Assembly (NCBI RefSeq): GCF_964204645.1
Contig: NC_134027.1
Coordinates: forward strand, 14,310,485-14,374,484
Source of the DNA: Tubulanus polymorphus
Taxonomy: Eukaryota; Nemertea; Palaeonemertea; Tubulaniformes; Tubulanidae
DNA: 64,000 nucleotides
Direction of reading: 5' to 3'
Part shown: piece after piece, positions 52,110 through 64,000 of the stretch
Position numbering within the stretch: the first letter of the stretch is position 1
Layout: each line of letters starts with the position of its first letter
Position numbers and translations under genes: made by a program
The notes under the pieces: model-generated
The model's input: only the letters and a program-made list of their open reading frames with translations
The model's database searches: none
What the model was told of the DNA's origin: nothing

Positions 52110-52815
52110 AATAGGTAACTAATAACCCTTTCAGTGCGGTGTATAAAGTAATAATGAACTTTGCTAGTACACCGCATTATGGTGTATTGATGTTATTAGT
52201 AATAAGTTTTTATCTCCATTCAAACACCTGTCAAACAAATACTCTCACAAACAGAATAATTTCTAGTTCATTTTCTATCAAACTACTGAGGTTGTTAATG
52301 TAAAATTACTATCAATTTAGATGTAAGAAAAATGGTTGACAACTTCTGAAAAAAGTTCACATACCTTTACACATAAAGTCATTAAAACAATTCGCAGGTC
52401 GAAAATAAATTTTTCGATCACTAAACTTCACCATGTGCATACTTTCTAATGTTGATTTATTCAGACATGTAAAACTGTTCAGTCCCTGTGGGTCTGCCTG
52501 AAAATATAAAAGGTAAATAATTTTTCATCATCATTTCATCTGCATAATTTTTTAGCAGGTGCCAAAAGCAACTATCTGAAGATACTACTTTACGCTAGTA
52601 ATGAATAAAGCGACCATTGCCTTACTCCGGTAAATAGTTAAACATAGGTTAGGTACATATCAATATTTTATCTCTGGTACTGACTGAATTAAATGGTTGA
52701 TTTGGACGAGACAATACAGGCAGTAGAAATGAAAAAAATGATTGATGAAGAAGCAATTGATTAGAGATTTTATAATCGTTTTTGTCAAAAATGATAACAC
52801 ATCCATAATACCTTG
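52110..52815. other. flanking non-coding DNA
   Basis: No gene, repeat or RNA recognised. The composition changes at once from the very AT-rich P2 to more typical animal intergenic DNA. Confidence 0.5.
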
Positions 52816-52818
52816 TAA

Positions 52819-53822
52819 TTATCCATCTGTGACTGAATGCTTTACAGTCACAACTTTTTCATCTTCAAACATTGTATATAATTGCAATGGATAATAGTCT
52901 GCCAAACAGTCCACAGAGATGCACAAATATCTATCACTATCACTATCAACCAACGGTGTAACCTTGTGAACCCCATAAGCTCTGAGATGTTCAATATGTT
53001 TCTCAGTTACAACAAAATATGGCATATCATCATTCTTTACTATCAGTTCTTGAATTTCGCCTAACTTGATACCATTTCCATGAAAGAAGAACACCTGCAT
53101 ATTTCGCAGGTATATTGTTCCATTAAACTGCAGAGAATCAACGACTAAAAGTCTGTCACTTGACCTAAACTGCAATTTTACAATCTCTTCAATGCTGTCG
53201 TCAAAAAAGCATTGTTACCTACCCCACTATATGAAACAGAATGTGGGAATAACCTTCCTGATGAATAGAATGCCTGAAGTAGTTGATGCTTTTCTGCTAA
53301 AGTTTTAAAGATGTTCTTAAAGTTTTGTGACCTTCTAACAACCTATTTAAAATAGGAATGCTTCGACTCAAACCGGAGTGTCCATAATCTGACTAGTGGG
53401 CCTAGCATTAGTGTAACGTGGGGAAAATGGGTTACAAAGTGATGTTTAGGCTTTAACCGTTCATTGGGAAAAGAAGTCATTCTAAAATACATGTAATCAG
53501 TGATAGCTGTGTTCATTATATCAATCATGCCATGGGTTATTACTGTACTACAAATTATTTCAACAATTTCCTTCAACAAGATAAAAAGCTTCCAAACATT
53601 ATCATCACTGTCTCTGATACTGTCTTTTAGTATTACGGGGAGTAACCTCACTAGGTTCCAATTTTGGACTGCAGAGCCTGATATTTTAAACTTATTCTTT
53701 TTAGTGTAAGTCACACATGGAGGATCTGAAGAATCTTGCCCTTCGCATCTAAAATTCTGAATCTTGTGTATGACACATTCTACTGTAAACCACTTCTTTT
53801 TTACAAAATATTCTAAGAACAA
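52819..53822 (-). pseudogene. tnp2-like transposase fragment (CACTA-type), decayed
   Basis: The minus strand encodes LKPKHHFVTHFPHVTLMLGP followed by LVRLWTLRFESKHSYFK, a stop at about 53344, then RRSQNFKNIF and, after a frame change, a C-terminal domain with YFVVTEKHIEHLRAYGVHKV. This arrangement fits the domain that follows the catalytic part of tnp2/En-Spm-type transposases, widespread in invertebrates. The catalytic part is not present. Confidence 0.55.
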
Positions 53823-53829
53823 TTTGACG

Positions 53830-55030
53830 TCATTAACAATTATTCCTTCGAATAAATCATGTCTATTTCATATCACTATGAGATTTTGTACTTTGGTTCA
53901 AGCTCGACTTTTTTGCAATCTTTCTAGGCCCTATAATGTTCGAAATTAATCAAATTTTGATGCGTAAGTCAAACTACTGGAACTTTCTGGACAGTTTTAG
54001 ACCAATATCTTCCCAAATTTGACCGATTTGTAGCAAAAATTCAACGTCCATAGTGAAATGAAATAAAAAAAGTGACGGTATAAGTCTATAAGGAAATGAT
54101 GAATTCACCACAGTAAGAAACCCAAATTATGGATGCATTATCAATCATATAGGCCTAATAGTACCGTACTAGGCCTTGTAGCCTAGGTAGGTGATATTTT
54201 GCCTATGCGCATCACTCCTGTTAATGCTATTTTGCCAACAACTCGTTCTGATTTGCTTACACCACACTTGTGCACTTGTCTTAGGTGCGCGACTAAAGAA
54301 TACATGGGAAGTAGGTCTATGGAGAACAGAGTAAATAGAGCGCATAGAGGATTCGAACCCGGGCCAGCTCGTAACTACATACACTGCACTCACCTTACCC
54401 TAACCCCACCCCCTTGCTGTAGAAACCTAACTCTATCCTCCTCCACGCCCCCTCAGGCACAAGACCCTAAACCTGATTGAGGCCCCAAACTAGATATCGG
54501 CAAAATAGCATTCACCACATCGGCAAAATATCACCTTCCTTTTGTAGTAAATTGGTCGCCACTACAACTCTACAGGCTACTTAATCGTACAAATATAGCT
54601 CTTACCTGGCTACTAAGGTAAGGTCTATTTCAACCTGACCTGAGAGCATTCAGGGTGGCCTAGCTCAGTCAGTTTTGGTAGTACATACCTGATATAGGTC
54701 TTATTAGGACCAGAGAGGACCGGCAGTCAACCTAAAACATCGATTATCAACTCAGTTTTCACTTTTTCGGAGGATTGTTAAAATATCCTCGTTGAAACGC
54801 GATGTGAATGTCAATTTCAGACGAATCACGCCGCCATTTTTCCTAGACTACGTCATTTAACGCATGCGCTGTGATGAGCTGGGCGGGCCATTTTTTTTAA
54901 AGAGGGGTGGTTGATAAAGGACAGTTCAACGAATCACAGTGTTGCAAGGTGGTTGCGGGCGCCATCTTCTCGCATAATTTATGCAATCAGCTGTGTTGTT
55001 GTTTACCAACACACAATGTATACAAAAGCC
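53830..55030. other. non-coding DNA with tRNA-like promoter words
   Basis: No gene found. A perfect B-box GGTTCGAATCC lies on the minus strand at 54349-54359 and an A-box-like TAGCTCAGTCAG on the plus strand at 54661-54672, too far apart and on opposite strands to be one tRNA. They probably come from SINE remnants. Confidence 0.4.
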
Positions 55031-55032
55031 GA

Positions 55033-55189
55033 ATGGCGTATAATAAACCTTTTCGCGGACCATCTGAAGAGAGAAGATCGAAGAGGCCGAATGATACCAT
55101 CGAAGACATCGAGGCCAGAATCAAATGCGCATTGAAGGATAAAATTTCAATTGCCTCGATCAAGCGTAACTTAAAAGCGCTTAAGTTTG
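55033..55189 (+). CDS. possible host first coding exon
   Basis: From ATG 55033 (MAYNKPFRGPSEERRSKRPN), 52 codons run to a GTGAGT donor at 55190. The predicted peptide is basic and helical (EARIKCALKDKISIASIKRN). The upstream 150 bp has promoter-like features (GCGCCATCTTCTCGC, ACGTCA, CG-rich). No downstream exon was found, and an overlapping frame is also open, so this is tentative. Confidence 0.3.
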
Positions 55190-55540
55190 GTGAGTCAAAA
55201 GAGCTGTCAAATCCATCTCCGTTGTTGCATATTCAATTAGCCACGCGCTGCATGTGAGGTCAAAGGCCTTAACACTACCAATCCTAAACCAAAAATTAAA
55301 ACGAAGTCATAATATGGCCTAATTGTATACATCTATTCTTTATTCAGGCCTATGAAAAACAATACAAACAAGGTTTCAGCAAAAAATACTTTAAATCTGA
55401 ATACACCGGATAAAATACAGATATTATACATTTTCATTACATATACACACAGATGCAGAAAGAGAATACATTGGCCTAGAAAAAGCCACTACAAGACACA
55501 GGCATGTCCATCACAAGAAGGCACTGGATTCATTCGACCA

Positions 55541-55680
55541 GGGGCCGGTTGCATAGTCATGGTTTAGACTTAAGACCAGTCTAAGACCAACTTAGTTCTA
55601 TAGCTATTCTAACAACTTAAGACCAGTCTTAAGATTTAAGACCACTTTTGGACTTAAGTCACGACTGTGCAACTGGCCCC
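55541..55680. mobile_element. 140-bp MITE
   Basis: Ends GGGGCCGGTTGCATAGTC and, inverted, GGGGCCAGTTGCACAGTC. The interior is AAGACCAGTCTTAAG-type palindromic repeats. GGGGCC...GTTGCA ends are common in Harbinger/ISL2EU-type MITEs. No clear target duplication. Confidence 0.7.
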
Positions 55681-55689
55681 AGGAGATAA

Positions 55690-57320
55690 TTCGAAGGGAA
55701 ATACATGCAATGGTCAAAGAAAAAGTATTCATAACAATTGATGGGTAACTTTTATGTAATGTTAAAGACCCGTACACAAGATTTTTTAAGGGGTTCTACC
55801 TTCTTTGGAAAAAAGGCACCCTCATCAGAAAGCCTTTTGGATTTTTATATCGCTCCGACCGTTGCAAAATCTTAACGGAAAAAAATTAAAGATCACATAA
55901 TTTAACAAAAATCCATCTGTTTATGGATGAAACATTAACAATGTGCCCTTTTCTACGTTTGTGATTGATAGGGACAACTCTACACGCACCCTTTCTAGTT
56001 AGGGGTTGAAAATTTTCCGACTTGCACCAAAAGGGGTTTCAGACCTACCCTAATGGTGGTATTCAAAACTAAATGTCCAACGTGCCTAGTGAAAATTTAA
56101 GTCCCAAATGGGCAATTGATTGTCATTATTACAAGTTTTTCTAAGGTTGAGTTCTATGTAAAACTTCGTAACATTATCAATTTCATAATTATAATAAATT
56201 GAACATGTATCTATGTATTTATCATATACAGTATATATGATCGTGCCAGAAGAAAACTCAGTAAATCTTGAGTAGGACTGGAGTATGGCGCTGGACGCGG
56301 AGAATTGGATTGAAGTGGGTGAAAAAAAGTGGAAAAAGGTAATTAGACTTCTGCACCGTACCCAGAGGTAACAGGTAAAAATCCCCCCCCCCCCCCCAGT
56401 AAATATCCCCCCTAGGTAAAAATACCCCCATATTTGGTTTCACTAAAATTTTTCTACACTTTCAACAGCTCTTATGTTTAAATAAAAAAATAGATTAAAA
56501 ATTGTATTGCACTTTATTGCTTTATTTAACTCTAGTATAGTAATTCCTTCCATTTAATGCACAATACAACCGGTTACCAAACGTTTAATAAAGAATAATA
56601 ACTGTAGAGACAAGATACTTATTCTAGGGGTACGAGTCAGTTGATTGAATTCGGTCATTTAAACTAAATTGGCTAATTAGGAGTGGTCACTGTTGAAAAT
56701 GAATAATTATTACTTAAGAATTACCTAGTCAAGGAGCCAACCCGTTTTGATTAACAAGCTACGTGCATAAATATGACATTATGTGACTTAGCATATACGA
56801 CATTCAAGCTACACGCATCAAAAATGACACTACCATAATTTTGAAATTTTCTATAAAAACTATGGTTTAAAGTAAAAATAAAATATCTAATCTGGATTTT
56901 TACCAGGGGTGATTTTTACCTTGTGGGATATCTAAAGCTCGTGGGACAATTCCTGCTGTTTAGTAATTATAGAATAATTAAAAGCTTTCTGTTCAAACCC
57001 GGAATTAGATAAGATAAATTTCTAGAATAAATGCACGGTACTCTCGGGGAAAAACGGAGAGGGAGAGCAACATTGGCGGCATCGACCGGAGCAGAGGCAG
57101 CGCACCAACCGGGGGTAAGGGTGATATGATATTGTCAGTTGTCATTTGTTTAAGTTTCATGCAATAGAACCCTTGCATCATTTTATCAACCTGAGTTTAG
57201 TCGTTGGTTAAGTTTGGTCTCTGGTTTCTATATCGCCGTGCAGGACAGGAGGGGAAGTGCATACGTCACGAACAAGAACAGCGGCGCTCTCCCACAGCAA
57301 TTTCGGGCTTCCCCCTCCCG
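55690..57320. other. non-coding DNA with a poly(C) tract
   Basis: Nothing gene-like. A pure C run at about 56383-56397 lies between two GGTAAAAAT-type words. The 5' LTR of the downstream gypsy element must end just before 57331; a candidate could span from about 57122 but cannot be confirmed, because the 3' LTR is not in the window. Confidence 0.4.
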
Positions 57321-57330
57321 GTCGCACGAC

Positions 57331-57348
57331 AGATTTGGTGCCGAAACC
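57331..57348 (+). other. probable tRNA primer-binding site of a gypsy element
   Basis: TGGTGCCGAAACCCGGGA is complementary to a tRNA 3' end terminating in CCA, as expected directly downstream of a 5' LTR. It is about 760 bp upstream of gag. Confidence 0.6.
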
Positions 57349-58103
57349 CGGGACCAAATTTTTTCGTGTGTATACGGTCGTAATCTTGTAAAGTATTTGA
57401 TTTCGGGATGTACTTCATCCAGGTAGCTATTTGAAAAACTCAGTAGTTGTGTTAATTAATTAGCTTTTCGTTTTAAGAATATTAGGAATATTTTTGTCAA
57501 AGGAAAAGTATCGTGTTTAAGAGTGGTAACTGAAGTACTTGTATTAGTTGACATTTTATTTTTTTTTCACAGTTACTTAGGCTTGCTTTAGCGTTTCCGG
57601 TGGGATTCATCGCGTGGTTTGTTGAATCTGACAGTAACAGTGTCGTATGTACTGGGGTATTCAGTAAAGAGATATTGATAAGCATATTAGTTATCTGCGC
57701 TGTTATTTAAGTTGTACGAGGTCGTTTAAGCGTTAGTATAGAGTATAATGGATTATGAAGTTTTATATGTATGTGCTTGGAATAAAAACCATATTTTCAA
57801 AGTAGTGATAACAGTTTATTGCGATGATATAATGGTATCAATTATGAGGTTATAAAGGGTAAAATGTTCGGTATTTCAGTGGATTAACGATAAAGGATAT
57901 TTTTTTTTTCTTCACAAAATGAAATGAAGTATGGTAGGAAACGATTTTAGTATAGTTGTAGTTGTAGTATGATTAGCATTTTGTTTCAGGTTATTTTAGT
58001 CAGTAAGTTGAATTAAGAAAAAATTACGGGTTATAATTTTGACTAATATAGTGGTAGATTATTACGTACGTATAGGACACTTAGAAGTAGGACATTGAAT
58101 ATA

Positions 58104-60974
58104 ATGGATCCTGAGGAAGAAATTGCAGACACTAGTCAAAGGGTGGAACCCACAGAGAAGGATCTTCTCTTTTTAATTGCGCAAAGGTTAGGAAACTCCA
58201 CTAGTCTCGGTGATATTCTAGCTATTTCGAAGTTTTCAGGAAGACGGAACGGAGTAGATTTCTCTACGTGGATTCGGACGTATGAGAACACTGCCGACGC
58301 TAGAGGTTGGTCAGACGAGCAAAAGAAACCGTTTATTTTTCAGTATCTGGAAGGGCCTGCTCGTCGGTTCTTTGATGATTTATTAATTTCTCAAGGTACG
58401 AAATTTCCCAGATAGTTGAGTCAAAAATGACCCACAGGAAGTTCAAACTGCTGTAGAAAACTGTCAATCACTGATATGTCATGAAACAGGCTCTAACTCA
58501 TATGTACCGCCGATTCTTGCTTCAGTGGCCAATCGGGTCTCAGGATCGCATCAGGGAAATTCGATTTCAGTTCTCGTAGATACAGGTGCAGAAATAAGTG
58601 TCATAAATGAAGATTACCTAGATAAAACACCGACGATAACCGAAGGTCCAATTGAAAAAGGTCAATTTCAAGAGGCAAGATCTGTAGACGGAAAATTATT
58701 TAGTTTAAAGGGTATTGTTTAGGTCAATTTTTTTCTAGGGGATTGTGATGTTCACCATTCGATGTATGTAGTGCCTGGAATTGATAGCCATGTGATCTTT
58801 GCTTTAGTGGAAAATAATCAAAAAGAAGATGCATTATTTGAGCCTTCGTGTCAGTTCAAAAACGAAGGAGTAATAGGTACAAGTGTAATGGTCTCAGTGT
58901 CGTCCGTCGGCATTCCAGCTATTCTAGGGAATTTTTCGTCCAAGATGGTAGCAATTCATGAGAATACTTGTTTAGGTCACCTATGGCTGAAACATTGGAA
59001 GCCTGAAGCACCGTCGTACCGGCAGAGAAAGGAATATCATCAAATCAGACCACCTGAAGGTTTGTCATCGACAGTTTGTGGCCTTTCAACTCTAAACAAT
59101 GCTTCATTTGAAACACCACAGATAAGGGAAACTGAAAACGGAGAACGGTTGCAAAGCACACATAATAATGAATCATCTGGTAAGGACCATATGAACAATT
59201 CAAAACTTGAATCTTTTAATTCAAAAATACCTTCTTATCTAGACGCCAATAGTCGTCAAGAACTGTTACATTTGTCGGAAACCCATTCTGAGGTTTTTGC
59301 TACTTCAATTGACGAGTTAGGAGTTACTGATCTAGTAAAGCACGGCATTGACACAGGAGATTCTAAACCTGTGAGGAAGAGGCCCTATAGGACTTCCCCT
59401 AATTTGAGAGGGGTGAATGATGATGAAATAGAAAAAATGATGAAACTAGGGGTGGTGAAACACTCGAACAGTCCGTGGTCAAGTCCCGTTGTATTGGTTC
59501 AAAAACCTTCAGTCAACGGGGAAATAAGATGGAGATTCTGTGTCGACTACAGTGGGTTGAATGCGGTAACTCGGATGGATGCACATCCATTGCCCAGAAT
59601 TGATGACATGCTCGATGAATTAGGGCAAAGTGGAGCCACGGTATTCAGCACGCTGGATATGCTGAGTGGGTACTGGCAAATACCCTTGGATGAAAACAGT
59701 GCTGAAAAAAACTGCTTGTGATGCCATTTGGGCTAACTAATGCCCCTGCAACATATCAAAGATTGATGTTTTCTTTATTGCGGGATTTTATTGGAAAATT
59801 TTTAGTCTATATTGATGATGTGATTATTTATTCTGCATCTTTAAGGAACATCTTCAACACCTCGGCCTGGTTTTTCAACCTGTTGCTGCGGCTAACTTAA
59901 AACTTAACTTTGGAAATGTATTTTTTGTCTTAAACAGGTTTTATTTTTAGGTCACGTCATCTCTGAAGATGGAGTGAAAACTAATCCACAAAAAATCGTG
60001 GTTGTAAGAGATTGGCCTGTCCCCAAGTCTGTACGGGATGTTCGTGCGTTTTTAGGGCTGTGTAACTATTATCGAAGATTTGTCAAAGAGTTTAGCTTGG
60101 TGGCGAGTCCGCTTACGAACTTGTTGAAAAAGAATGTGAAGTTTCTCTGGAATGCCGAGTGTCAATCCGCATTCGAGAGGCTTAAAGAAATTTTAATAAA
60201 TGCTCCAGTTTTAGGCTTTTCCCAATTCCAGGGAGAAGCATTTACTCTGTATACGGATGCAAGTAATGAAGGATTGGGTGCAGTTTTAGCTCAGGTACAA
60301 GATGGATTGGAAAGGGTAATTGCTTATGCTGGAAAGGGACTGAATAGAGCACAGAAAAATTATTCTACCACGGATAAAGAGTTGCTTGCGGTAGTTTTTG
60401 GCATCAAACATTATCTGCCTTATTTACGTAGGCGCCATTTCAAGGTTGTTACCGATCATAGTTGCTTACAATACTTAAGGACCATGTCTAACCCCTCCGG
60501 GAGACTGGCACGTTACTTACTTTTTCTTCAGGAATTTGATTTTTCTATTGTACACCGTCCTGGGAAGTTGCATGAAAATGCTGATTCGCTGTCCCGAAGG
60601 CGTTATGGTGAGCCACATGTAGATGTTTTGCAACAGGAAGGGAACATGAAAATTGAACAGTCGAAAGACGATGATATCAAAATTATTATAGCATTTTTGC
60701 GAGACGGTAATCTACCGAAAGATGAAAAGGTAGCCAGAAAAATAGTTCATGCAGCAGATTTTTACTTTGTAGATGAAGATGGGTTGTTATTTCATGTTGA
60801 TAAGGGGAATAGAAAAACAGATGGTAACCGGCTACGCCAGTTAGTTATTCCTATACAGATGCGATTCGAAATTTTGACAGCGGCTCATGATGACCCCTTG
60901 GCTGGACATCTAGGTATCAAGCGTACGTATAATCTGATACGAGAAAGGTATTATTGGCCTGGTTTATACAAAGA
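58104..60974 (+). pseudogene. Ty3/gypsy gag-pol, decayed and truncated by a Helitron
   Basis: Gag fragment (MDPEEEIADTSQRVEPTEKD ... FSTWIRTYENTADARG) to 58415; protease SVLVDTGAEISVI at about 58570; RT from 58762 (RWRFCVDYSGLNAV, FSTLDMLSGYWQIPL) with a frameshift near 59718, then [14 protein letters not shown] and [10 protein letters not shown]; a second break near 59900; then GHVISEDG, RNase H (TLYTDASNEGLGAVL, DKELLAVVFGIKHY, TDHSCLQYL) and the start of the integrase zinc domain (HDDPLAGHLGIKRTY, YYWPGLYKD). The gag zinc knuckle is missing and the integrase core was cut off by the Helitron at 60975. Confidence 0.92.
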
Positions 60975-63900
60975 CTAGCAAAATACCCGTCGTGAATAAT
61001 TGGTTTATCGTTATTCCTAAACACTAAAACTGACGGAAATTGAACATTTTGCCTACACTTGTATATAGAAATCTCCATTATAGTCGCTAATGAGATTCTT
61101 AAGAAATAATAGAATTGATAAGTGATAACATTAATTAATTATATACATATTACAGCACTTCGGGATAAACCACATTTATAGTTTTTCTATCATTGGATGC
61201 CGTATGAAAGAACAAATGGGAGGAAGCACCAACTCTGGAAAAGGCTACGTACAACTGTCCGTGCGAGAAACATGGGGATTCTAGACTTATTCCAGTGTAC
61301 TTTAATGTTTGGCCCTGCGCCTTATTGATAGTCATGCCAAATGACAAAGAAATAGGGAATTGTAGCCTCCTGAATTGAAATGCATAGTCACTCGGTATAA
61401 GAGGTATTCTAGGTATGAGAACAGTATCTCCCGAAAACTCTCCAACGCTTATCGTTGCCTCAATTATGAATTTGTGAAGCTTTTTCACAATCAACCTCGT
61501 TCCATTACATAATCGAGGAGCATCGAGGTTTTTCAATAAGATGATGGGTGTCCCAATTTTAAGTTTTATTATATGAGGTGGCATTCCTGGTGGATGAAGT
61601 GAATTCAGGAATTCTGCCGGGAACTGAACCGTTTGGTCGATGTCACGAATAGTGTCAATAGATTTAAATGTATGAGTATCTCCTGGAATTCTATCAAGCA
61701 GAAACTGATTAATGTCACGTACAGCATCATTCCGAGGTGCGAGTATAGCACGTTCAGCTAGCCAGTTCGGTTTCTGGTAGTTCACAGGTAAGTCAGGAAA
61801 AACGTTATTGATCAATTGCTGAGGTTATAAAACGGCCGTACCAACTGATGGGGGTATTGTTATGTGTTGGTTAGAATCCAGAGGTAATTTTCCATCACCA
61901 ATCTTAAGTAAATTTTGAGAGAATGTAGCTGCATCCTGATCCCCTGATAGGTGAACACGCATATTGGTTTTTAAAGTAATTACTTCCACATATTGCCATA
62001 GGACCGAAGCTTTAAGTGACGCATTCACTTGATCTGCTCTTGTTCCACGGCGATCAATAGGCAATGTTTGCCTGAAGTCTCCAGCAAATAGAACTGTTAT
62101 ACCGCCCATTATTTCGGGGGATTGGCGCAAGTCGCGCAATGTTCTGTCCACAGCCTCGAATCCATTTTTATGAGACATAGTACATTCGTCCCAAACTATT
62201 AGGGATGTTTCTCTTAAGAGTGATGCTACACCAGAACCATTGGCAATGCTGCATGTTGGATAATCATCAGTTGCAAGGTTAAGCGGTAATTTAAATGTTG
62301 AATGTGCTGTCCTACCGCCTTTTAATAGAGTAGCAGTTATACCGGACGAAGCTACAGCTAGGGCAATTTTGCCACTGAGGCGTAGTTTTGCAAGTATAAG
62401 ATTAAGTAAGAATGTTTTGCCAGTGCCGCCTGGTGCATCCAGAAAAACCATACCACCAGATTGATGTTGTAATTCTAAGATTCTTCGATAACAGGCTAAT
62501 TGGTCAGGTGTCAAATTCTTAGATCGATCATTGACAATTTGTTCCAATTCTAACTCATCATAGCTGGTTTCCTGTAATAATTCTTTACACACAACAACAT
62601 CAGCAACTGTTTTTGGTAGACCATAATACTCCAAACTTTTGCCGCTTGGGAATGATAGTGATTTTGTCGCAATGTCCACTAAAGCCATGTTGTAAATTCT
62701 ATCTGAGTATGTCACTTCAACATGAACATTTTGTTTTTGGCATCTGTGTAAATAATCTTCTGACATGGCATTTTTGTGCTTATGCCACAATGAACGTAGA
62801 TCCGATAGTTCACACATATATAATAATAATGCAGAGAGATGTCGCACTTTCCGAGGCGATTCGCAGAGGATTGCTTCTTCAATTGTGGAATCCCATTGTT
62901 TATCATCTTCGAGTAAACCCAGTTCATTACATGTATGGAGAAGGAGTCTAAGATAGCACTCCGCATTGCGAGGGTTAATAGTGTAGACCCTACCGAGTGC
63001 AGCAGCAGCCTTAACTCCATTTACATCAGGAACAGGAATTCCTTTTACCCATTTTTCCAGTTTTTGTTTTTTCCGTCCCAAGTATAGTATTTAGGCACTT
63101 CATAGTAGATAAGAGTTCTAGCAAATTCATCCACTTGACATAGAGAAAAGAATGCTGTAAGTGTTGATTTTGGTGGACTTGCCGCTTTAATAGGGGCAGT
63201 TTCATTGGTGAAGTATACCCTCTGACCATTTTCTAAATGTACTTGCAGATGGTTTACTGGTGGGAATCTCTCATGTAATACGCTTCGTTGATGTTTATAT
63301 AGCGTCCCAATTGATATTTTCTAATCTCATTAATTGGCACTCCATCCTTCTGAACCTCGAAAACGGCCATGTCTGATCCCTTGCAAATATATTTGCAAAC
63401 GTATTTAATACTTTTTATCGAGGTGCATATTTCGACGTTGATATGAGCATTGAATGTCCGACACAGAAACTTATTATGGGGTACAACCCATCTATTATCT
63501 ATTGTTATTTCATTGCCCTGGATAGTGACTTGTGTCGAATTTCCTCCATGATCAGTTGACCTACGTATATACAAAGGGTATCCATCGTTGCCAGTTCGTG
63601 TTTCATGCATAAGTGGTTTTGGGTAATTTTTTGAACAACATCCGTTATGCATGCACGGAGAGTTCGAATTGATGAAACCACATGGAACATGAATAATATT
63701 TTTTGGTTATTATATCTAATAGTTCAGGGTCTTCCTGCCCAGGTAACTCTGCCGACACAAAACTGTCTATATCTACTGGTTGAATTCTGTTAATAAGCCA
63801 ACACAATATATGTGCATGAGGAAGGCCGCGTTTTTGCCATTCGACTGTATAGATGTAAGCACGGACATCACCGAATATTTTACGGTTTGTGATGAGGTCC

Positions 63901-64000
63901 ATAAGAGATTTCAGTTTAAGTTTGAAGACTCTAGCAATGATATCGTGGCGATCACTTGGAACCTGACCGGGCATCAGTTCCTGTTGGATCTCTGCCCATT
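60975..64000 (-). mobile_element. Helitron, 3' portion (continues beyond window)
   Basis: The 3' end reads, on the minus strand, ACGACGGGTATTTTGCTAG followed by T of the gypsy sequence: a canonical CTRR end and insertion between A and T without duplication. The usual terminal hairpin is weak here. The RepHel gene lies on the same strand with its C terminus near the 3' end, as expected. The 5' end is outside the window. Confidence 0.88.
61150..64000 (-). pseudogene. Helitron RepHel (HUH Rep plus PIF1-like helicase), broken, 5' cut
   Basis: Rep part: VEWQKRGLPHAHILCWL with the HxH metal site (about 63800) and the YVCKYICKG segment with the catalytic Tyr (about 63405). Helicase part: Walker A APGGTGKTFLLN, Walker B IVWDECTMSHK, FAGDFRQTLPI, and at the C terminus GMTINKAQGQTL and YVAFSRV. 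It is broken by a stop near 61825, frame changes near 63081, 63254 and 63650, and the window edge. The enzyme nicks and unwinds DNA for rolling-circle transposition. Confidence 0.92.

Noticed and set aside
52092-52150. A complete right terminal repeat of P2
   Set aside because: Similarity to P3 stops after about 15 bp; the rest is unrelated flanking DNA.
54300-54420. tRNA gene suggested by a perfect B box on the minus strand
   Set aside because: No acceptor stem or A box at the right distance; most likely a SINE or chance.
56258-56443. Minus-strand open frame over the poly(C) tract
   Set aside because: Low-complexity Gly-rich translation of a simple repeat.

Overview
The window is a stretch of animal (metazoan) nuclear DNA, almost certainly from a marine invertebrate, made almost entirely of mobile elements nested in one another. 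The reasons are spliceosomal GT-AG introns inside an element gene, a Helitron, a Ty3/gypsy retrotransposon, several MITEs, satellites, and frequent AGGCCTA motifs in the non-element DNA. I see no complete host gene. The species cannot be named from sequence alone.

Three Polinton/Maverick-type virus-like elements dominate. P1 (1 to about 9.9 kb, left end outside the window, moderate GC) is largely intact. Its leftward genes are penton-like minor capsid (partial), integrase with chromodomain, a TATA-binding protein homologue, a broken virion-type gene, a pX-like basic protein, the packaging ATPase and a small unknown. Its rightward gene is a five-exon DNA polymerase B with seven zinc fingers at the N terminus. 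P2 (about 11.37-52.11 kb) and P3 (26.50-41.00 kb) are two decayed copies of a second, very AT-rich family. It encodes PolB fused to an endonuclease-VII-like domain, an OB-like small protein, a penton-like protein, several small membrane proteins, a conserved virion-type protein, a coiled-coil protein, a probable double-jelly-roll major capsid protein, a C2H2 protein, an HNH endonuclease, two small virion-type proteins, integrase and ATPase. P3 is bounded by long terminal inverted repeats starting AG and by a near-perfect 6-bp target duplication.

Nesting, outside to inside: P2 was split inside its virion-type gene by a hairpin-ended, Helitron-like insert (18938-41011). That insert carries a MITE, a 3.5-kb array of a 31-bp satellite, a 155-bp repeat and a reverse transcriptase fragment, and P3 landed inside it. 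P2 was also hit by a 2.16-kb TIR transposon (44763-46922). Right of P2 come a decayed tnp2-like transposase, a MITE, a possible host first exon, a Ty3/gypsy element (about 57.3-60.97 kb) and a Helitron (60975 to the window end) whose 3' end interrupts the gypsy integrase.

The most interesting points are the element-encoded TBP of P1 together with a recurrent TTAAAAG box 28-47 nt upstream of its gene starts; the TAAATG context at nearly every P2/P3 gene start, resembling poxvirus late promoters; the P3 terminal repeats, each itself a 410-bp palindrome bounded by the element terminus on both sides; and an inversion of the integrase-ATPase-HNH block between P2 and P3.
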